64,000 bases of DNA from Rhizobiaceae bacterium. Lineage in GTDB: Bacteria > Pseudomonadota > Alphaproteobacteria > Rhizobiales > Rhizobiaceae. Every line of letters begins with the position of its first letter. Within the stretch, counting starts at the first letter, position 1. The translations under genes and the position numbers were made by a program. Location: the NCBI GenBank assembly GCA_019635775.1, contig JAHBYU010000009.1, positions 62,001 to 126,000 on the forward strand, read 5' to 3'. This document shows, piece by piece, positions 9,082 to 18,202 of this stretch. The notes below the pieces were generated by a model, which made no database searches, was not told the origin of the DNA, and worked only from the letters and a program-made list of their open reading frames with translations.

Positions 9082-9633
9082 ATGTGGACGACTCGGCCAC
9101 CACTGTTGATCGCGCTTTCGCTTCTCTCTTCCTTCGTCGTTCCGGCGTTCGGCTATGTATATCTGGGACCGCTTTACGCGGCCCTGTTTCTAGCGGGCTA
9201 TCTAGGCGGCTTCGTACTGTGGCTTCTGACGTCCACACAAGCACCCTGGAGCACGATAAGGATGCCCTATTGGCTGACACTGCTTGCCTTTCTTCTGCTG
9301 CACAAAGTGGAGGAGAATCGAACGAAATTCTTCGAGGTCATGTCAGATCAGATCACGAGAATCCCGGTACCGGAAGTGTCAGCGGGTCTCGTCGTTGGGC
9401 TGCTCGTCATCCCCATCGGCGCTTGGCTTGCCATTCCCGTGCTCATGGGACGTGGGCATGAGTTCGGTCGCTTCCTGGCCTGGACGTTCTTTGCCTCGAT
9501 GGGGATCACTGAACTAGCGCATTTTGGCCTGCCGTTGCTGACTCAACGGCCGTATGGCTACTTTCCCGGGATGGCAAGTGTCGCCGTCTTGGCGCCGCTT
9601 GCCTGGTGGGGCATGTGGCGCCTGTCCCGGTAG
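9082..9633 (+). CDS. HXXEE-domain integral membrane protein
   Basis: Membrane protein of 183 residues with about five to six hydrophobic segments. The motif LLLHKVEENRTKFFE (H74, E77, E78) matches the HXXEE signature that names this uncharacterised membrane family, and a second polar cluster, GITELAHFGLPLL, lies in a later helix. The ATG at 9082 follows AAAGGAG at a normal distance; an earlier in-frame start at 8980 would overlap the preceding gene and is rejected. It lies 58 bp after the zinc-finger gene and probably shares its transcript. The arrangement of His/Glu in helices suggests metal or proton chemistry, but the family has no established function. Confidence 0.75.
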   Translation: MWTTRPPLLIALSLLSSFVVPAFGYVYLGPLYAALFLAGYLGGFVLWLLTSTQAPWSTIRMPYWLTLLAFLLLHKVEENRTKFFEVMSDQITRIPVPEVSAGLVVGLLVIPIGAWLAIPVLMGRGHEFGRFLAWTFFASMGITELAHFGLPLLTQRPYGYFPGMASVAVLAPLAWWGMWRLSR

Positions 9634-9842
9634 TTCCTGGATTGCTAAAGCGGAGGGAACCAGATCAACGTTTCGACAAGCCACCGACGGCAATGCAAGC
9701 GCTGCGGCCACTTTCGGCCCAACAACAGAGCATGGCTGTTCAGCCACATAGTAGGGCATTCTTGGGTTGCGGGTGGAGCCTTGCTCCTATGGTCCAGGAC
9801 TTGTCGGCTGGTGATCAGCCCAACAGCACTCTCCAATCTGAT

Positions 9843-9875
9843 GCGTCATAGATTCGAGCTACGCGTCTATGACGC
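9843..9875. terminator. Hairpin at the ccmF stop codon
   Basis: A perfect 10-bp inverted repeat (GCGTCATAGA at 9843-9852, TCTATGACGC at 9866-9875) surrounds the ccmF stop codon between two converging genes. There is no clear T-tract on either strand, so it is a possible but weak terminator. Confidence 0.4.
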
Positions 9876-11861
9876 TGTCACCTTCACCTCGATCATGCCC
9901 TTAACTTTGCGCGCTGCCGGCGCACCGACGCGGAGCCTGCGATCAAATAGCGATACGGTCCCGCCCAGCATCATCACCGCACCACCAAGCCAGATAAGCA
10001 AAATCAGCGGCTTCCACCACACGCGTACCACGAGACCGCCGTTGGGCGCGGCATCGCCAATCGACACGTAGAGCTGGCTGAACCCCCGGGTCGCAATTCC
10101 GGCCTCCGTGGTCGGCATTTGGCGCGCGGTATAGAGCCGCTTGGACGAGATGATTTCACCGAGGACACGACCAGCCTTGTCGACATATGTGAATTGACCT
10201 CGCTCCTCGGAGAAGTTCGGTCCCTGATAAGGCGCAATGCCCTTGTAGCTGAGAGTATAGCCCGCGATTGGCAATGTTTCGCCGGGGCGCATGACGACAA
10301 TCCGTTCGATTTCCAGCGATGTGACGGCGACGATGCCCATCACCGTAACGCCCAATCCGAAGTGTGCTAGGGCCGTTCCGTAAACCGAACGCGGAAGGCC
10401 TTTGAAGCGGCTCCAGACGACAGGCAGAGCTAGCGTCCCTACGCCAGATTTCAAAGCAATGTCGGTGAGAGCCCCGAACATCAACCAGAGCGAGAGACCG
10501 ACGCCAAAGGTCGCCAACGCACTGGCGCCGTCAATGACGAAGAAGCCCACGAGCGCCGCCAACAAAGCTCCCCCTAAGGCCACGAACAATCGTTGGGAGA
10601 CGGCATAGAGGTCGCCGCGCTTCCACGCGAGCAGAGGCCCAAACGGAACCACGAGCAGCAGCGGGACTACGAGAGGGACAAAGGTTAGGTTGAAGAAGGG
10701 GGCACCAACAGAAATCTTGTCGCCTGTCACCACCTCGATCACCAGCGGATAGAGCGTGCCGATCAGTACCGTTGCGGCTGCTGTTGTCAGAAACAGGTTG
10801 TTGAAGACCAGCGCCCCCTCGCGCGAAATCGGATGAAACAGCCCGCCTGGCGTCAATCCAGGCGCGCGCACCGCGAACAGCGTGAGTGCACCGCCAATGA
10901 ACAGTATGAGGATCATCAGGATGAAGACCCCGCGCGCGGGATCGCTCGCGAATGCGTGAACCGACGTCAGCACACCGGATCGGACCAGAAAGGTGCCGAG
11001 CAGCGAAAGCGAGAAGGTCAGGATCGAGAGTAGCAGCGTCCAGATCTTAAGCGCCGAACGCTTCTCCATCACAATCGCGGAATGAAGCAAGGCCGTGCCC
11101 GCCAACCACGGCAGAAAGGACGCGTTCTCGACGGGGTCCCAGAACCACCAACCTCCCCAACCGAGTTCGTAGTACGCCCAGTAGGAGCCCATCGAGATGC
11201 CGCCGGTAAGGAAGATCCATGCTGTGAGCGTCCATGGACGCACCCAGCGCGCCCAGGCAGCGTCGATCTTTCCCTCAATGAGAGCAGCAACTGCGAAACT
11301 GAAGCAGACCGAGAAGCCGACATACCCCAAATAGAGTAGCGGCGGGTGTATCGCGAGGCCGACATCCTGAAGTATCGGATTGAGATCCCGTCCCTCCATG
11401 GGAGCGGGATTCATCCGGATAAACGGGTTCGAGGTCATCAGGATGAAGAGCAGGAACGCCGCCGCCACCAATCCTTGCACCGAAAGAACATTCGACCGAA
11501 GCGTCGCCGGCAAATTGCCGCTAAACCAAGCCACCAAAGCCCCGAAGAATGTAAGGATCAGAATCCACAGGAGCATCGATCCTTCATGGTTTCCCCATAC
11601 GCCGGTGACCTTGAAGAGCATTGGTTTTGCCGAGTGCGAATTCTCCCAAACATTTGCCACCGAGAAATCAGACTGAACGTAGGCAAGCGTCAGTGCGACA
11701 AATGACAGCATCGTGAACAGGAAGCACATCATCGCGGTCGGACCCGCGACAGCAGTCAGCCTTGGATCGCCAAACTGTGCTCCAGCAAGCGGCACTGCGA
11801 ACTGTACGACCGCCAGGGAGAAGGCCAGCACCAGCGCAAAATGCCCAAGTTCAACAATCAT
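9867..11861 (-). CDS. ccmF: Cytochrome c haem lyase subunit CcmF (lone copy)
   Basis: Multi-spanning membrane protein, 664 residues, of the CcmF/NrfE family that attaches haem to apocytochrome c in system I. The signature tryptophan-rich WWD domain is present: YYELGWGGWWFWDPVENASF, followed by LLHSAIVMEKRSALKIWTLL and TFLVRSGVLTSVHAFASDP. The ATG at 11861 gives MIVELGHFALVLAF, the standard CcmF start; an ATG at 11906 would add 15 odd residues. No ccmE, ccmH, ccmI or ccmABC lies nearby, unlike the usual ccm cluster, so this looks like an extra, stand-alone copy. A MerR-type promoter (11952-11982) reads into it. Confidence 0.92.
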   Translation of the reverse strand: MIVELGHFALVLAFSLAVVQFAVPLAGAQFGDPRLTAVAGPTAMMCFLFTMLSFVALTLAYVQSDFSVANVWENSHSAKPMLFKVTGVWGNHEGSMLLWILILTFFGALVAWFSGNLPATLRSNVLSVQGLVAAAFLLFILMTSNPFIRMNPAPMEGRDLNPILQDVGLAIHPPLLYLGYVGFSVCFSFAVAALIEGKIDAAWARWVRPWTLTAWIFLTGGISMGSYWAYYELGWGGWWFWDPVENASFLPWLAGTALLHSAIVMEKRSALKIWTLLLSILTFSLSLLGTFLVRSGVLTSVHAFASDPARGVFILMILILFIGGALTLFAVRAPGLTPGGLFHPISREGALVFNNLFLTTAAATVLIGTLYPLVIEVVTGDKISVGAPFFNLTFVPLVVPLLLVVPFGPLLAWKRGDLYAVSQRLFVALGGALLAALVGFFVIDGASALATFGVGLSLWLMFGALTDIALKSGVGTLALPVVWSRFKGLPRSVYGTALAHFGLGVTVMGIVAVTSLEIERIVVMRPGETLPIAGYTLSYKGIAPYQGPNFSEERGQFTYVDKAGRVLGEIISSKRLYTARQMPTTEAGIATRGFSQLYVSIGDAAPNGGLVVRVWWKPLILLIWLGGAVMMLGGTVSLFDRRLRVGAPAARKVKGMIEVKVTAS

Positions 11862-11951
11862 CCCGACGCTCCTGCGGCCCATTAGCCAAGCCGCTCGTCT
11901 CACCAAGGGTGCTCCAACTGAAGATTCTTGATGTCGCTAGCTTCGTGGGAA

Positions 11952-11982
11952 CCGGTAGCGCCTCTAGTTGGGTGAGGTTCAA
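11952..11982 (-). promoter_or_regulatory. MerR-type promoter/operator upstream of ccmF
   Basis: Read on the minus strand: -35 TTGAAC (11982-11977), a 19-bp spacer containing CTC-N9-GAG, then -10 TACCGG (11957-11952). It points at ccmF, whose ATG is about 90 bp downstream. It is one of eight sites in the window with the same layout, including the stretched 19-bp spacer typical of MerR-family activation. Confidence 0.7.
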
Positions 11983-12168
11983 GACCCCCGACCCAAGATT
12001 ATCCGCCTACTGCGATCTCCTTTCAAAATCTCGGTCTGGCAGCGGCACGAGGCAGAGCAGACGGTGCGCGAGACCCATGGCGTGCGCCGTGCTTAGGTCG
12101 GTTTGTTCGACTGCAGCGAGCGCTTTTACGACCCCTGGGTCACCGCGAACACCGGACGATGTATAGGG

Positions 12169-12393
12169 TCAATAGCTTCCCCTCAGGAAATTTTGGATCG
12201 TCGTGTTCGCCGAGATCGCACGCATATCCCCGTGGCGTCTCCCTTCATTTTGATCGTTACCTGCTGGGGAGATGAGACAAACTTGACCTTTCCGGACCAT
12301 CTCACAGTACGATCCGCCCGGAAGCAGACCGGCAATGACGATCACGAGAATGGCAAGCCGAAACACCAGGCTACCCCAAGCCCTCCGTGTCAT
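12169..12393 (-). CDS. Possible small secreted protein in the ccmF/ATPase gap
   Basis: A 74-residue frame starting MTRRAWGSLVFRLAILVIVI, which would be a signal peptide or membrane anchor, followed by a short polar tail with two cysteines. It lies in the 634-bp gap (11862-12495) that otherwise holds only the ccmF promoter. I do not recognise it, and coding potential is uncertain; the rest of the gap shows nothing I can support. Confidence 0.25.
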   Translation of the reverse strand: MTRRAWGSLVFRLAILVIVIAGLLPGGSYCEMVRKGQVCLISPAGNDQNEGRRHGDMRAISANTTIQNFLRGSY

Positions 12394-12495
12394 ACGCCTT
12401 CTTCCACGTGTCCGGCGGCACCCGCGAGCGTTCCAGCCCCGCACTGACTACCGGCATCACCGGCCGTCGAAAGAGGTGCGCCGCGTCTTTGGGGT

Positions 12496-14997
12496 CTAAG
12501 CCGCCGCTCGATAGGGATCACGATAAGCGAGCAGCCGCAAGGCGTTGAAGACCACGAGAAGGGTTGAGCCTTCGTGCACCGCAACGGCCGCGCCAATGCT
12601 CAATCCGAAAATCGTCGCTGGTACGAGCACGGCGACGATGCCCAGGCTGACGACGACGTTCTGGAGGATGATCGAGCGGGTCTGGCGGCTGAGCCCGACT
12701 GCGAAGGGCAGGTGCGACAGGTCATCAGCCATCAGCGCCACATCGGCTGTCTCCAGCGCCACATCGGAGCCTGCCGCGCCCATGGCAATGCCGACCGTGG
12801 CGCTCGCCATCGCCGGTGCGTCGTTGACGCCGTCGCCGACCATGGCGACCTTGCCTTCAGACCTGAGCTTCTTGATCGCCTCCACCTTGTCTTCGGGCAT
12901 CAGGTCGCCCCAGGCCTCGTCGAGCCCGACGTCCTTCGCGATCGCGTCGGCGACCTTCTGATTGTCCCCCGAGATCATGATCATGCGCGTGATGCCGATC
13001 TCGTGCAGCTTCTTCAGCGTCTCGCGCGCCGCGGCGCGCGGCGTGTCCATCAGGCCGATCGCGCCGAGATCGCGGTCGCCCTGGCGGACCACCATCGTCG
13101 TCCGGCCGCCGTCCCTCAAACGCGCGACGGCCCCGGTCATGGCGGCGCTGAGAGCCGGGACGCCGTCGCTTCCGAACATCTCGGCTTTGCCGATCCACAC
13201 CGTCTGCCCGTCGAGCGTCGCCGTCACGCCCTTTCCGGTGAGGCTTTTGAGATCGGACGCGTCGTCGACGACCTTTCCGCTCAACTTTTCCCTGCCGTCG
13301 CGCACGATCGCCTCGGCCAGCGGATGGTCGCTCAGGCTCTCCACGGCGATAGCCACCTCCAGCAGTTCCTGCTCGGTGACGCCGTCGGCGGCGACGATAT
13401 CGGTGATGCGGGGCCTGCCCTCCGTCAGCGTCCCGGTCTTGTCGAAGGCAATCGCCGTCAGCGAGCCCAGGTTCTCGAGCGGTCCGCCACCTTTGACCAA
13501 GACACCGCCGCGTGCCGCACGAGCGACACCCGACAGGACGGCGCTTGGCGTCGCGATCGCGAGCGCGCAGGGGCTGGCAGCCACCAGCACGGCCATCGCC
13601 CGATAGAAGCTGTCGCGGAACGGCTCGTCTATGACGACCCAACCGAACAGCATCAGGATCGCGAGCACCAGGACCGCTGGCACGAAGATTCGCTCGAACT
13701 TCTCGGTGAAACGCTGCGTCGGCGACTTCTGCGCTTCCGCTTCGCTCACCATCTTGACGACCTTGGCAAGCGCACTTTCGGTCGATTTTCGCGTCACCTC
13801 GATCTCGATCGCACCCGCACCATTGATCGTGCCGGCAAAGACGCGCGAAGCGCCGTCAACGGAATCAGGCCGCGCACGCGCCGCTGCGACATCGGCAACC
13901 GGACGCTTGTCGACCGGGATACTCTCCCCTGTCACCGGCGCCTGATTGACGCTGGTCGTACCCTTGCTAAGGAAGCCGTCGGCGGGAAGACGCTCATTCG
14001 GGCGAACAACGACGATGTCGCCGACCACGAGCTCTTCAACCGGAATTTCTGCCGTCTCGCCCTCGCGCCTGACGGTCGCGACCGATGGAGCAAGCTCCGC
14101 CAAAGCCTCGATGGCGCGCTTGGCGCGGCCCATGGCGTAGTGTTCAAGCGCATGGCCTAGGCTGAACAGGAAAAGCAGCAGAGCGCCTTCTGCGAACGCG
14201 CCGAGCGCGGCCGCGCCAGCAGCCGCGACCAGCATCAACGTGTCGATCTCAAATCGCTTGAGCCGGAGATTGTCGATAGCCTCGCGCAAGGTGAAGAAGC
14301 CGCCGAAGAAGTAGGCCGCGATGTAGCAGGCGGTGGGGAGCCACCCTGGCGCGCCTGACACCAACTTCTCGATCGCGTAACCGATCCCCAACAGCGCACC
14401 GCATGTGAGCGCAAAGATCAGTTCCGTGTTGGGCCCGAGGAATTCACCGTGCGAATGATCATGGCCATCACCTTCGGAGTGTCGCTCCCCAGGCCCATGA
14501 TCATGGCCGGCATGTGGATCCTGTTTTCTCGCCAACGCCGGCGAGGCGTCGCCCACCCGCTTGACGCCCAAGTCGCGCATTGAAGACGCGATTCTGTCTT
14601 CAGAGATCGTGCTGCGATCGAATTCGATATGCACAATGCCGGCAGCACTCGCCTCGGCTTCGAGAATTCCGTCCAAAGACCGCAGCTTTTCAGTGACGGT
14701 GCGGGCCCGACGTACGTGACCGATCCCGGAGACATTCCAGGTCAGATACCCGAAGCGAGCCGAAATCTGCGCTCCGGCCGTCCGAGCGATCTCGCGGATC
14801 CGGGCCAACGGCACGATCTCCGGGTCGTAATGGAGGCATAGTTTCGCAGGCTCCGCGCCTTCACCTGCCACGATGTGGACTCTCTCGACACCCGGTCGAA
14901 CCTCAAGGTCATCAGTCAGACGCTTGACGCAAGCATCTGCAACGTCGTCGATCTCAGGGAGCAGGACCGGAATGTCCAGACGAAGCTTGCTTGTCAT
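12496..14997 (-). CDS. P1B-4-type heavy-metal ATPase (SPC motif; Co/Fe/Zn class)
   Basis: Metal-translocating P-type ATPase, 833 residues. Helix 6 has SPC (475-477) in place of CPC, and the last helix carries HEGST (808-812); this pair defines the P1B-4 subgroup (CoaT, CtpD, PfeT/FrvA), which exports Co(II), Fe(II) or Zn(II). The phosphorylated Asp is D519 in AFDKTGTLTEG. The N terminus holds two degenerate HMA-like folds without CxxC, then a His-rich stretch (162-184, HAGHDHGPGERHSEGDGHDH). A Fur-family gene lies 158 bp upstream on the same strand, as with the iron-exporting members controlled by Fur/PerR. Iron or cobalt efflux is therefore the best inference. Confidence 0.88.
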   Translation of the reverse strand: MTSKLRLDIPVLLPEIDDVADACVKRLTDDLEVRPGVERVHIVAGEGAEPAKLCLHYDPEIVPLARIREIARTAGAQISARFGYLTWNVSGIGHVRRARTVTEKLRSLDGILEAEASAAGIVHIEFDRSTISEDRIASSMRDLGVKRVGDASPALARKQDPHAGHDHGPGERHSEGDGHDHSHGEFLGPNTELIFALTCGALLGIGYAIEKLVSGAPGWLPTACYIAAYFFGGFFTLREAIDNLRLKRFEIDTLMLVAAAGAAALGAFAEGALLLFLFSLGHALEHYAMGRAKRAIEALAELAPSVATVRREGETAEIPVEELVVGDIVVVRPNERLPADGFLSKGTTSVNQAPVTGESIPVDKRPVADVAAARARPDSVDGASRVFAGTINGAGAIEIEVTRKSTESALAKVVKMVSEAEAQKSPTQRFTEKFERIFVPAVLVLAILMLFGWVVIDEPFRDSFYRAMAVLVAASPCALAIATPSAVLSGVARAARGGVLVKGGGPLENLGSLTAIAFDKTGTLTEGRPRITDIVAADGVTEQELLEVAIAVESLSDHPLAEAIVRDGREKLSGKVVDDASDLKSLTGKGVTATLDGQTVWIGKAEMFGSDGVPALSAAMTGAVARLRDGGRTTMVVRQGDRDLGAIGLMDTPRAAARETLKKLHEIGITRMIMISGDNQKVADAIAKDVGLDEAWGDLMPEDKVEAIKKLRSEGKVAMVGDGVNDAPAMASATVGIAMGAAGSDVALETADVALMADDLSHLPFAVGLSRQTRSIILQNVVVSLGIVAVLVPATIFGLSIGAAVAVHEGSTLLVVFNALRLLAYRDPYRAAA

Positions 14998-15155
14998 CTA
15001 GAAATGCTCCCATGTAAAATATTCCGTGTCCGGCCAGCCGATGACATCCCCAGACAGTTCAGTAGTCGTAGCTTCGCCCCTAACACTGAAACCTGCTTGT
15101 TGAGGGGCCTTTGCGTAGCCCAACCAATACTGAAGATTGCGAGAGTGTCGAACGC

Positions 15156-15623
15156 TTATTTGCTCCGGTCGCGACCTCGCGGCGCCTCTTCAGGTTTCCG
15201 CTTTCGCGCTTTCGCCGGTTTTACATAGATTTCCAGCCTGTGGCTGATGATCTCAAAACCGTGCTCCTGCGCAATTTGTTGCTGAAGCTGCTCAATCTGA
15301 TCAGAACGAAACTCGACCACCCGGCCTGACTCGACATCGATGAAATGGTCATGGTGTTTAGCGTCGGCACGCTCGAAGCGAGCAGGCCCGCTGCCGAAAA
15401 TGTGCCTCTCAAGGATTCCTTTCTCCTCGAGAAGGCTGAGTGTTCGGTATATCGTTGAAAGCGCTATCCGTGGATCGACTTTCGTCGCACGCCGATGAAG
15501 TTCCAAAGCGTCGGGATGGTCCCTCGCTTGCTGAAGAACCTCGACGATCACGCGCCGCTGGCCTGTCAAGCGAAGACTGCATTCTTTGCAGATCTTGATG
15601 ATATCAATTGGATCGATCTGCAT
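15156..15623 (-). CDS. Fur-family metalloregulator
   Basis: Ferric-uptake-regulator family protein of 155 residues: winged helix with LTGQRRVIVEVLQQARDHPD and IALSTIYRTLSLLEEKGILE, then the metal-binding motif HHDHFIDVESGRVVEF and a dimerisation helix. No CxxC structural zinc pair is visible (the usual cysteine after HHDH is absent), as in alphaproteobacterial Fur/Mur and Irr relatives. A basic tail (AKARKRKPEEAPRGRDRSK) is added. It precedes the P1B-4 ATPase on the same strand, suggesting control of metal efflux or peroxide-linked iron stress. Which metal it senses cannot be told from sequence. Confidence 0.88.
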   Translation of the reverse strand: MQIDPIDIIKICKECSLRLTGQRRVIVEVLQQARDHPDALELHRRATKVDPRIALSTIYRTLSLLEEKGILERHIFGSGPARFERADAKHHDHFIDVESGRVVEFRSDQIEQLQQQIAQEHGFEIISHRLEIYVKPAKARKRKPEEAPRGRDRSK

Positions 15624-15907
15624 CGCAATCAGCCAATCCTGCCGGATATCATTCTATACACCAGCTCCCAAACCCCTCATTTCCCCGCCCCGTGATGTCG
15701 ATCGTTCCAAAATAGCACAAGTTCAGACTCATCTGCCAACGCATGGCCTGATCGACGCTGCGGCTCCCTCATCTGGTTGAAATCGTCGCCCTCGCCGATG
15801 ACAAGGCGCCTAGCGGGTCGAACGGGCTACGCTCAGCGACCATGAATGCGTCGGACATTGACACTTCTGCATGTCCTTTTGTCGCATCGAAACGGGAATG
15901 TCGGCGC
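15624..15907. other. Divergent regulatory gap between fur-like gene and cytochrome b
   Basis: About 280 bp without a gene, ending in the MerR-type promoter of cytochrome b. On the minus strand near 15641-15660 an AT-rich stretch reading TATAGAATGATATC could be the -10 region or an autoregulatory operator of the Fur-like gene. Nothing else is supportable. Confidence 0.35.
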
Positions 15908-15938
15908 TTGAACCTCAAGCAACCTGAGATGTTACCGA
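15908..15938 (+). promoter_or_regulatory. MerR-type promoter/operator upstream of cytochrome b
   Basis: -35 TTGAAC (15908-15913), 19-bp spacer with CTC-N9-GAG, -10 TACCGA (15933-15938). The cytochrome b ATG is 41 bp further on. The same architecture occurs at seven other promoters in the window. Confidence 0.75.
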
Positions 15939-15979
15939 CGAAGAAAACCTACGCCATCTGACCGTCGAGAGGGAAGTAG

Positions 15980-17284
15980 ATGTCGCGATCGCCGTCAGCG
16001 TATAGCCCCAAAACGCGCCTCGGACGATGGATCGATGCGCGGATGCCACTTCCCCGGTTGGTCCACGATTCCTTTGTCTCCTATCCAGTTCCCCGCAATC
16101 TCAATTATCTCTACACGTTTGGTGGCATCCTGACGCTGATGCTCGGCCTCCAGATCCTCACTGGAGTCGTGCTCGCCATGCACTACAGCACGAATACGGC
16201 GACCGCATTCAACTCCGTTGAGAAGATCATGCGCGACGTCAATTCGGGGTGGCTGCTCCGGTATCTCCATTCAAATGGCGCATCGTTCTTCTTTATCGCA
16301 GTCTACATCCACATATTCCGAGGGCTATACTACGGGTCATACAAAGCCCCACGTGAGCTTCTCTGGATATTGGGATGCATTATTTACCTGCTGATGATGG
16401 CGGCGGCGTTCATGGGGTACGTGCTTCCATGGGGCCAGATGAGTTTCTGGGGCGCGACCGTCATCACCGGCTTCTTCACGGCGATACCCCTTGTGGGGGA
16501 GTGGATACAGCAGCTGCTTCTCGGCGGTTTTGCCGTCGACAATCCCACACTGAACCGATTTTTCGCACTGCATTATCTGCTTCCATTTATGATTGCAGGT
16601 GTTGTGGTGCTCCATGTCTGGGCATTGCACGTCACGGGTCAAACCAACCCGACAGGCATCGAAGTCAAGCACGAGACAGACACCCTGCCATTTACACCAT
16701 ACGCAACCGTGAAGGACGCATTTGGAGCCATAGTGTTCCTACTCGTATTCGCATACTTCGTCTTTTACATACCGAATTACTTGGGCCACCCAGACAACTA
16801 CGTTGAGGCTGACTCTCTTAAGACGCCGGCGAAGATCGTCCCGGAATGGTACTTTCTTCCATTCTATGCGATCCTCCGCGCCGTGACGTTCAACATCGGA
16901 CCGATCGACTCGAAGCTGGGGGGCGTCCTGGCAATGTTTGGCGCGATCGCGGTGCTCTTCTTCGTGCCATGGCTCGATACATCGAAAGTGCGATCCGCAG
17001 TGTATCGCCCGTGGTATAAAGTATTCTTTTGGTTGTTTGCCGCAAACGCTCTTTTCCTGGGATGGCTCGGGGCCAAACCGGCGGATGGCATTTATGTCGT
17101 GCTGATGCAGATCTCGACGGTCATCTATTTCGCTTTCTTTTTGGTGGCGATGCCTGTGCTGGGCTTGGTCGAGACGCCTCGACGGTTGCCCAACTCGATA
17201 ACCGAAGCGGTGTTGTCCGCCGCTGCGCGGAACCGTGGCGGCACTTCCAGGCAGGGTGGGGAACGCAAGTCCGCAGAACAATAA
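15980..17284 (+). CDS. Cytochrome b (bc1-type), stand-alone
   Basis: Membrane cytochrome b of the bc complex family, 434 residues with eight predicted helices. The haem-ligating histidines are visible in [20 protein letters not shown] / [20 protein letters not shown] and in [15 protein letters not shown] / [19 protein letters not shown]. The quinol-oxidising loop keeps PEWY in [18 protein letters not shown]. What is odd is the context: no Rieske protein and no cytochrome c1 gene lie next to it, whereas bc1 genes are normally petABC/fbcFBC. It is followed 34 bp later by a universal stress protein and preceded by a MerR-type promoter. It may replace the chromosomal cytochrome b under stress, or serve another quinone-linked complex. 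Confidence 0.93.
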   Translation: MSRSPSAYSPKTRLGRWIDARMPLPRLVHDSFVSYPVPRNLNYLYTFGGILTLMLGLQILTGVVLAMHYSTNTATAFNSVEKIMRDVNSGWLLRYLHSNGASFFFIAVYIHIFRGLYYGSYKAPRELLWILGCIIYLLMMAAAFMGYVLPWGQMSFWGATVITGFFTAIPLVGEWIQQLLLGGFAVDNPTLNRFFALHYLLPFMIAGVVVLHVWALHVTGQTNPTGIEVKHETDTLPFTPYATVKDAFGAIVFLLVFAYFVFYIPNYLGHPDNYVEADSLKTPAKIVPEWYFLPFYAILRAVTFNIGPIDSKLGGVLAMFGAIAVLFFVPWLDTSKVRSAVYRPWYKVFFWLFAANALFLGWLGAKPADGIYVVLMQISTVIYFAFFLVAMPVLGLVETPRRLPNSITEAVLSAAARNRGGTSRQGGERKSAEQ

Positions 17285-17318
17285 GTATATTGTTTGAACA
17301 GGCCATAGGAGTTCTACC

Positions 17319-18125
17319 GTGACTGACTTCCGCGAAATCGTTGTCGATGCATGTCCGCGGAGCAACCTAACCAGGACCCTCGAATTCGCCCGCGAGATGG
17401 CCAAGGCGTTCGACGCAAGAATCTCCGTCGCTTCCTACGCATGGCCGAAAACGTCGATGAAGGACGTCTTAGCTCCGAACGTTTTCTGGGCCGAAGAGCA
17501 GACCAGATTGATGGAACGCGCGTTGGCGTCCAGTCGGAGCATCGTCGACAAGGTCTTTGGCGCCGATTCTGACAAGGTCCACTGGTGTTCGGGAATTGGC
17601 GAACCAACCGCTGCAATGCGGGCGCACCTCCTGACCGCAGACTTGCTGATCACGGATTCATCCGATGAAGACGAAAGCGTGTTGCCAAATCCGGCTCACG
17701 TCGCCCTTGGTTCCGGCGTGCCCGTGCTGCGCCTAGGGCGCTCGGTTGCAAACGCTCGCTTCCCCCGCATTCTGGTCGCTTGGAAGGACGCCGCGCAAGC
17801 CCGACGCGCGGCTCATGATGCCCTCCCTCTGCTTGTCCGCGCCGAAAGTGTTTCCGTCGTCGGGGTCGGCGATGAGGTTTCGAGCGAACGGCTCGATGCT
17901 GTTGCGACGCACCTGCGTTCCCATGGCGCAAAAGCGCAGTATTTGCACGTTCCAAACACCGCAGGAGACGCCAGCTCGAGCTTGCTTGAGCAGGCCGGTC
18001 GGGAGGGATCCGACCTGATTGTGACTGGCGTTTTCGGACGCAATTCACTCGCCGAACGCATCTTTGGGGGCGTAACCACAGAAATGCTGAAGAGCACCGA
18101 AATCGGCTGGTTCATGGCGCACTGA
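17319..18125 (+). CDS. Universal stress protein (UspA family)
   Basis: Cytoplasmic protein of 268 residues, long enough for two Usp-like halves. The N-terminal half starts DFREIVVDACPRSNLTRTLE and the C-terminal half ends with the family pattern SDLIVTGVFGRNSLAERIFG then GVTTEMLKSTEI. The glycine-rich ATP-binding motif (G-2x-G-9x-G-S/T) is recognisable in the last segment. It follows cytochrome b by 34 bp and shares its promoter. Usp proteins of this kind often accompany respiratory genes induced under low energy; the link here is inferred from position. Confidence 0.85.
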   Translation: MTDFREIVVDACPRSNLTRTLEFAREMAKAFDARISVASYAWPKTSMKDVLAPNVFWAEEQTRLMERALASSRSIVDKVFGADSDKVHWCSGIGEPTAAMRAHLLTADLLITDSSDEDESVLPNPAHVALGSGVPVLRLGRSVANARFPRILVAWKDAAQARRAAHDALPLLVRAESVSVVGVGDEVSSERLDAVATHLRSHGAKAQYLHVPNTAGDASSSLLEQAGREGSDLIVTGVFGRNSLAERIFGGVTTEMLKSTEIGWFMAH

Positions 18126-18202
18126 CTTTGCGTTCACTGACCATCGAGGATGGTGTGAGCTATCGAACAAGCGCTCGATCCGGATCGTAGTGCGCAACGG
18201 CA

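Noticed and set aside
11983-12168. Possible gene remnant in the ccmF-ATPase gap
   Set aside because: No frame on either strand shows a recognisable protein segment; stops are frequent.
12279-12320. TTGACC followed after 19 bp by TACGAT, like the MerR-type promoters
   Set aside because: The spacer lacks the CTC-N9-GAG dyad or any other symmetry, and no supported gene follows in that direction.
12574-14160. 528-codon open frame on the plus strand opposite the P1B-4 ATPase
   Set aside because: Antisense shadow caused by high G+C; the ATPase on the other strand has all family motifs.
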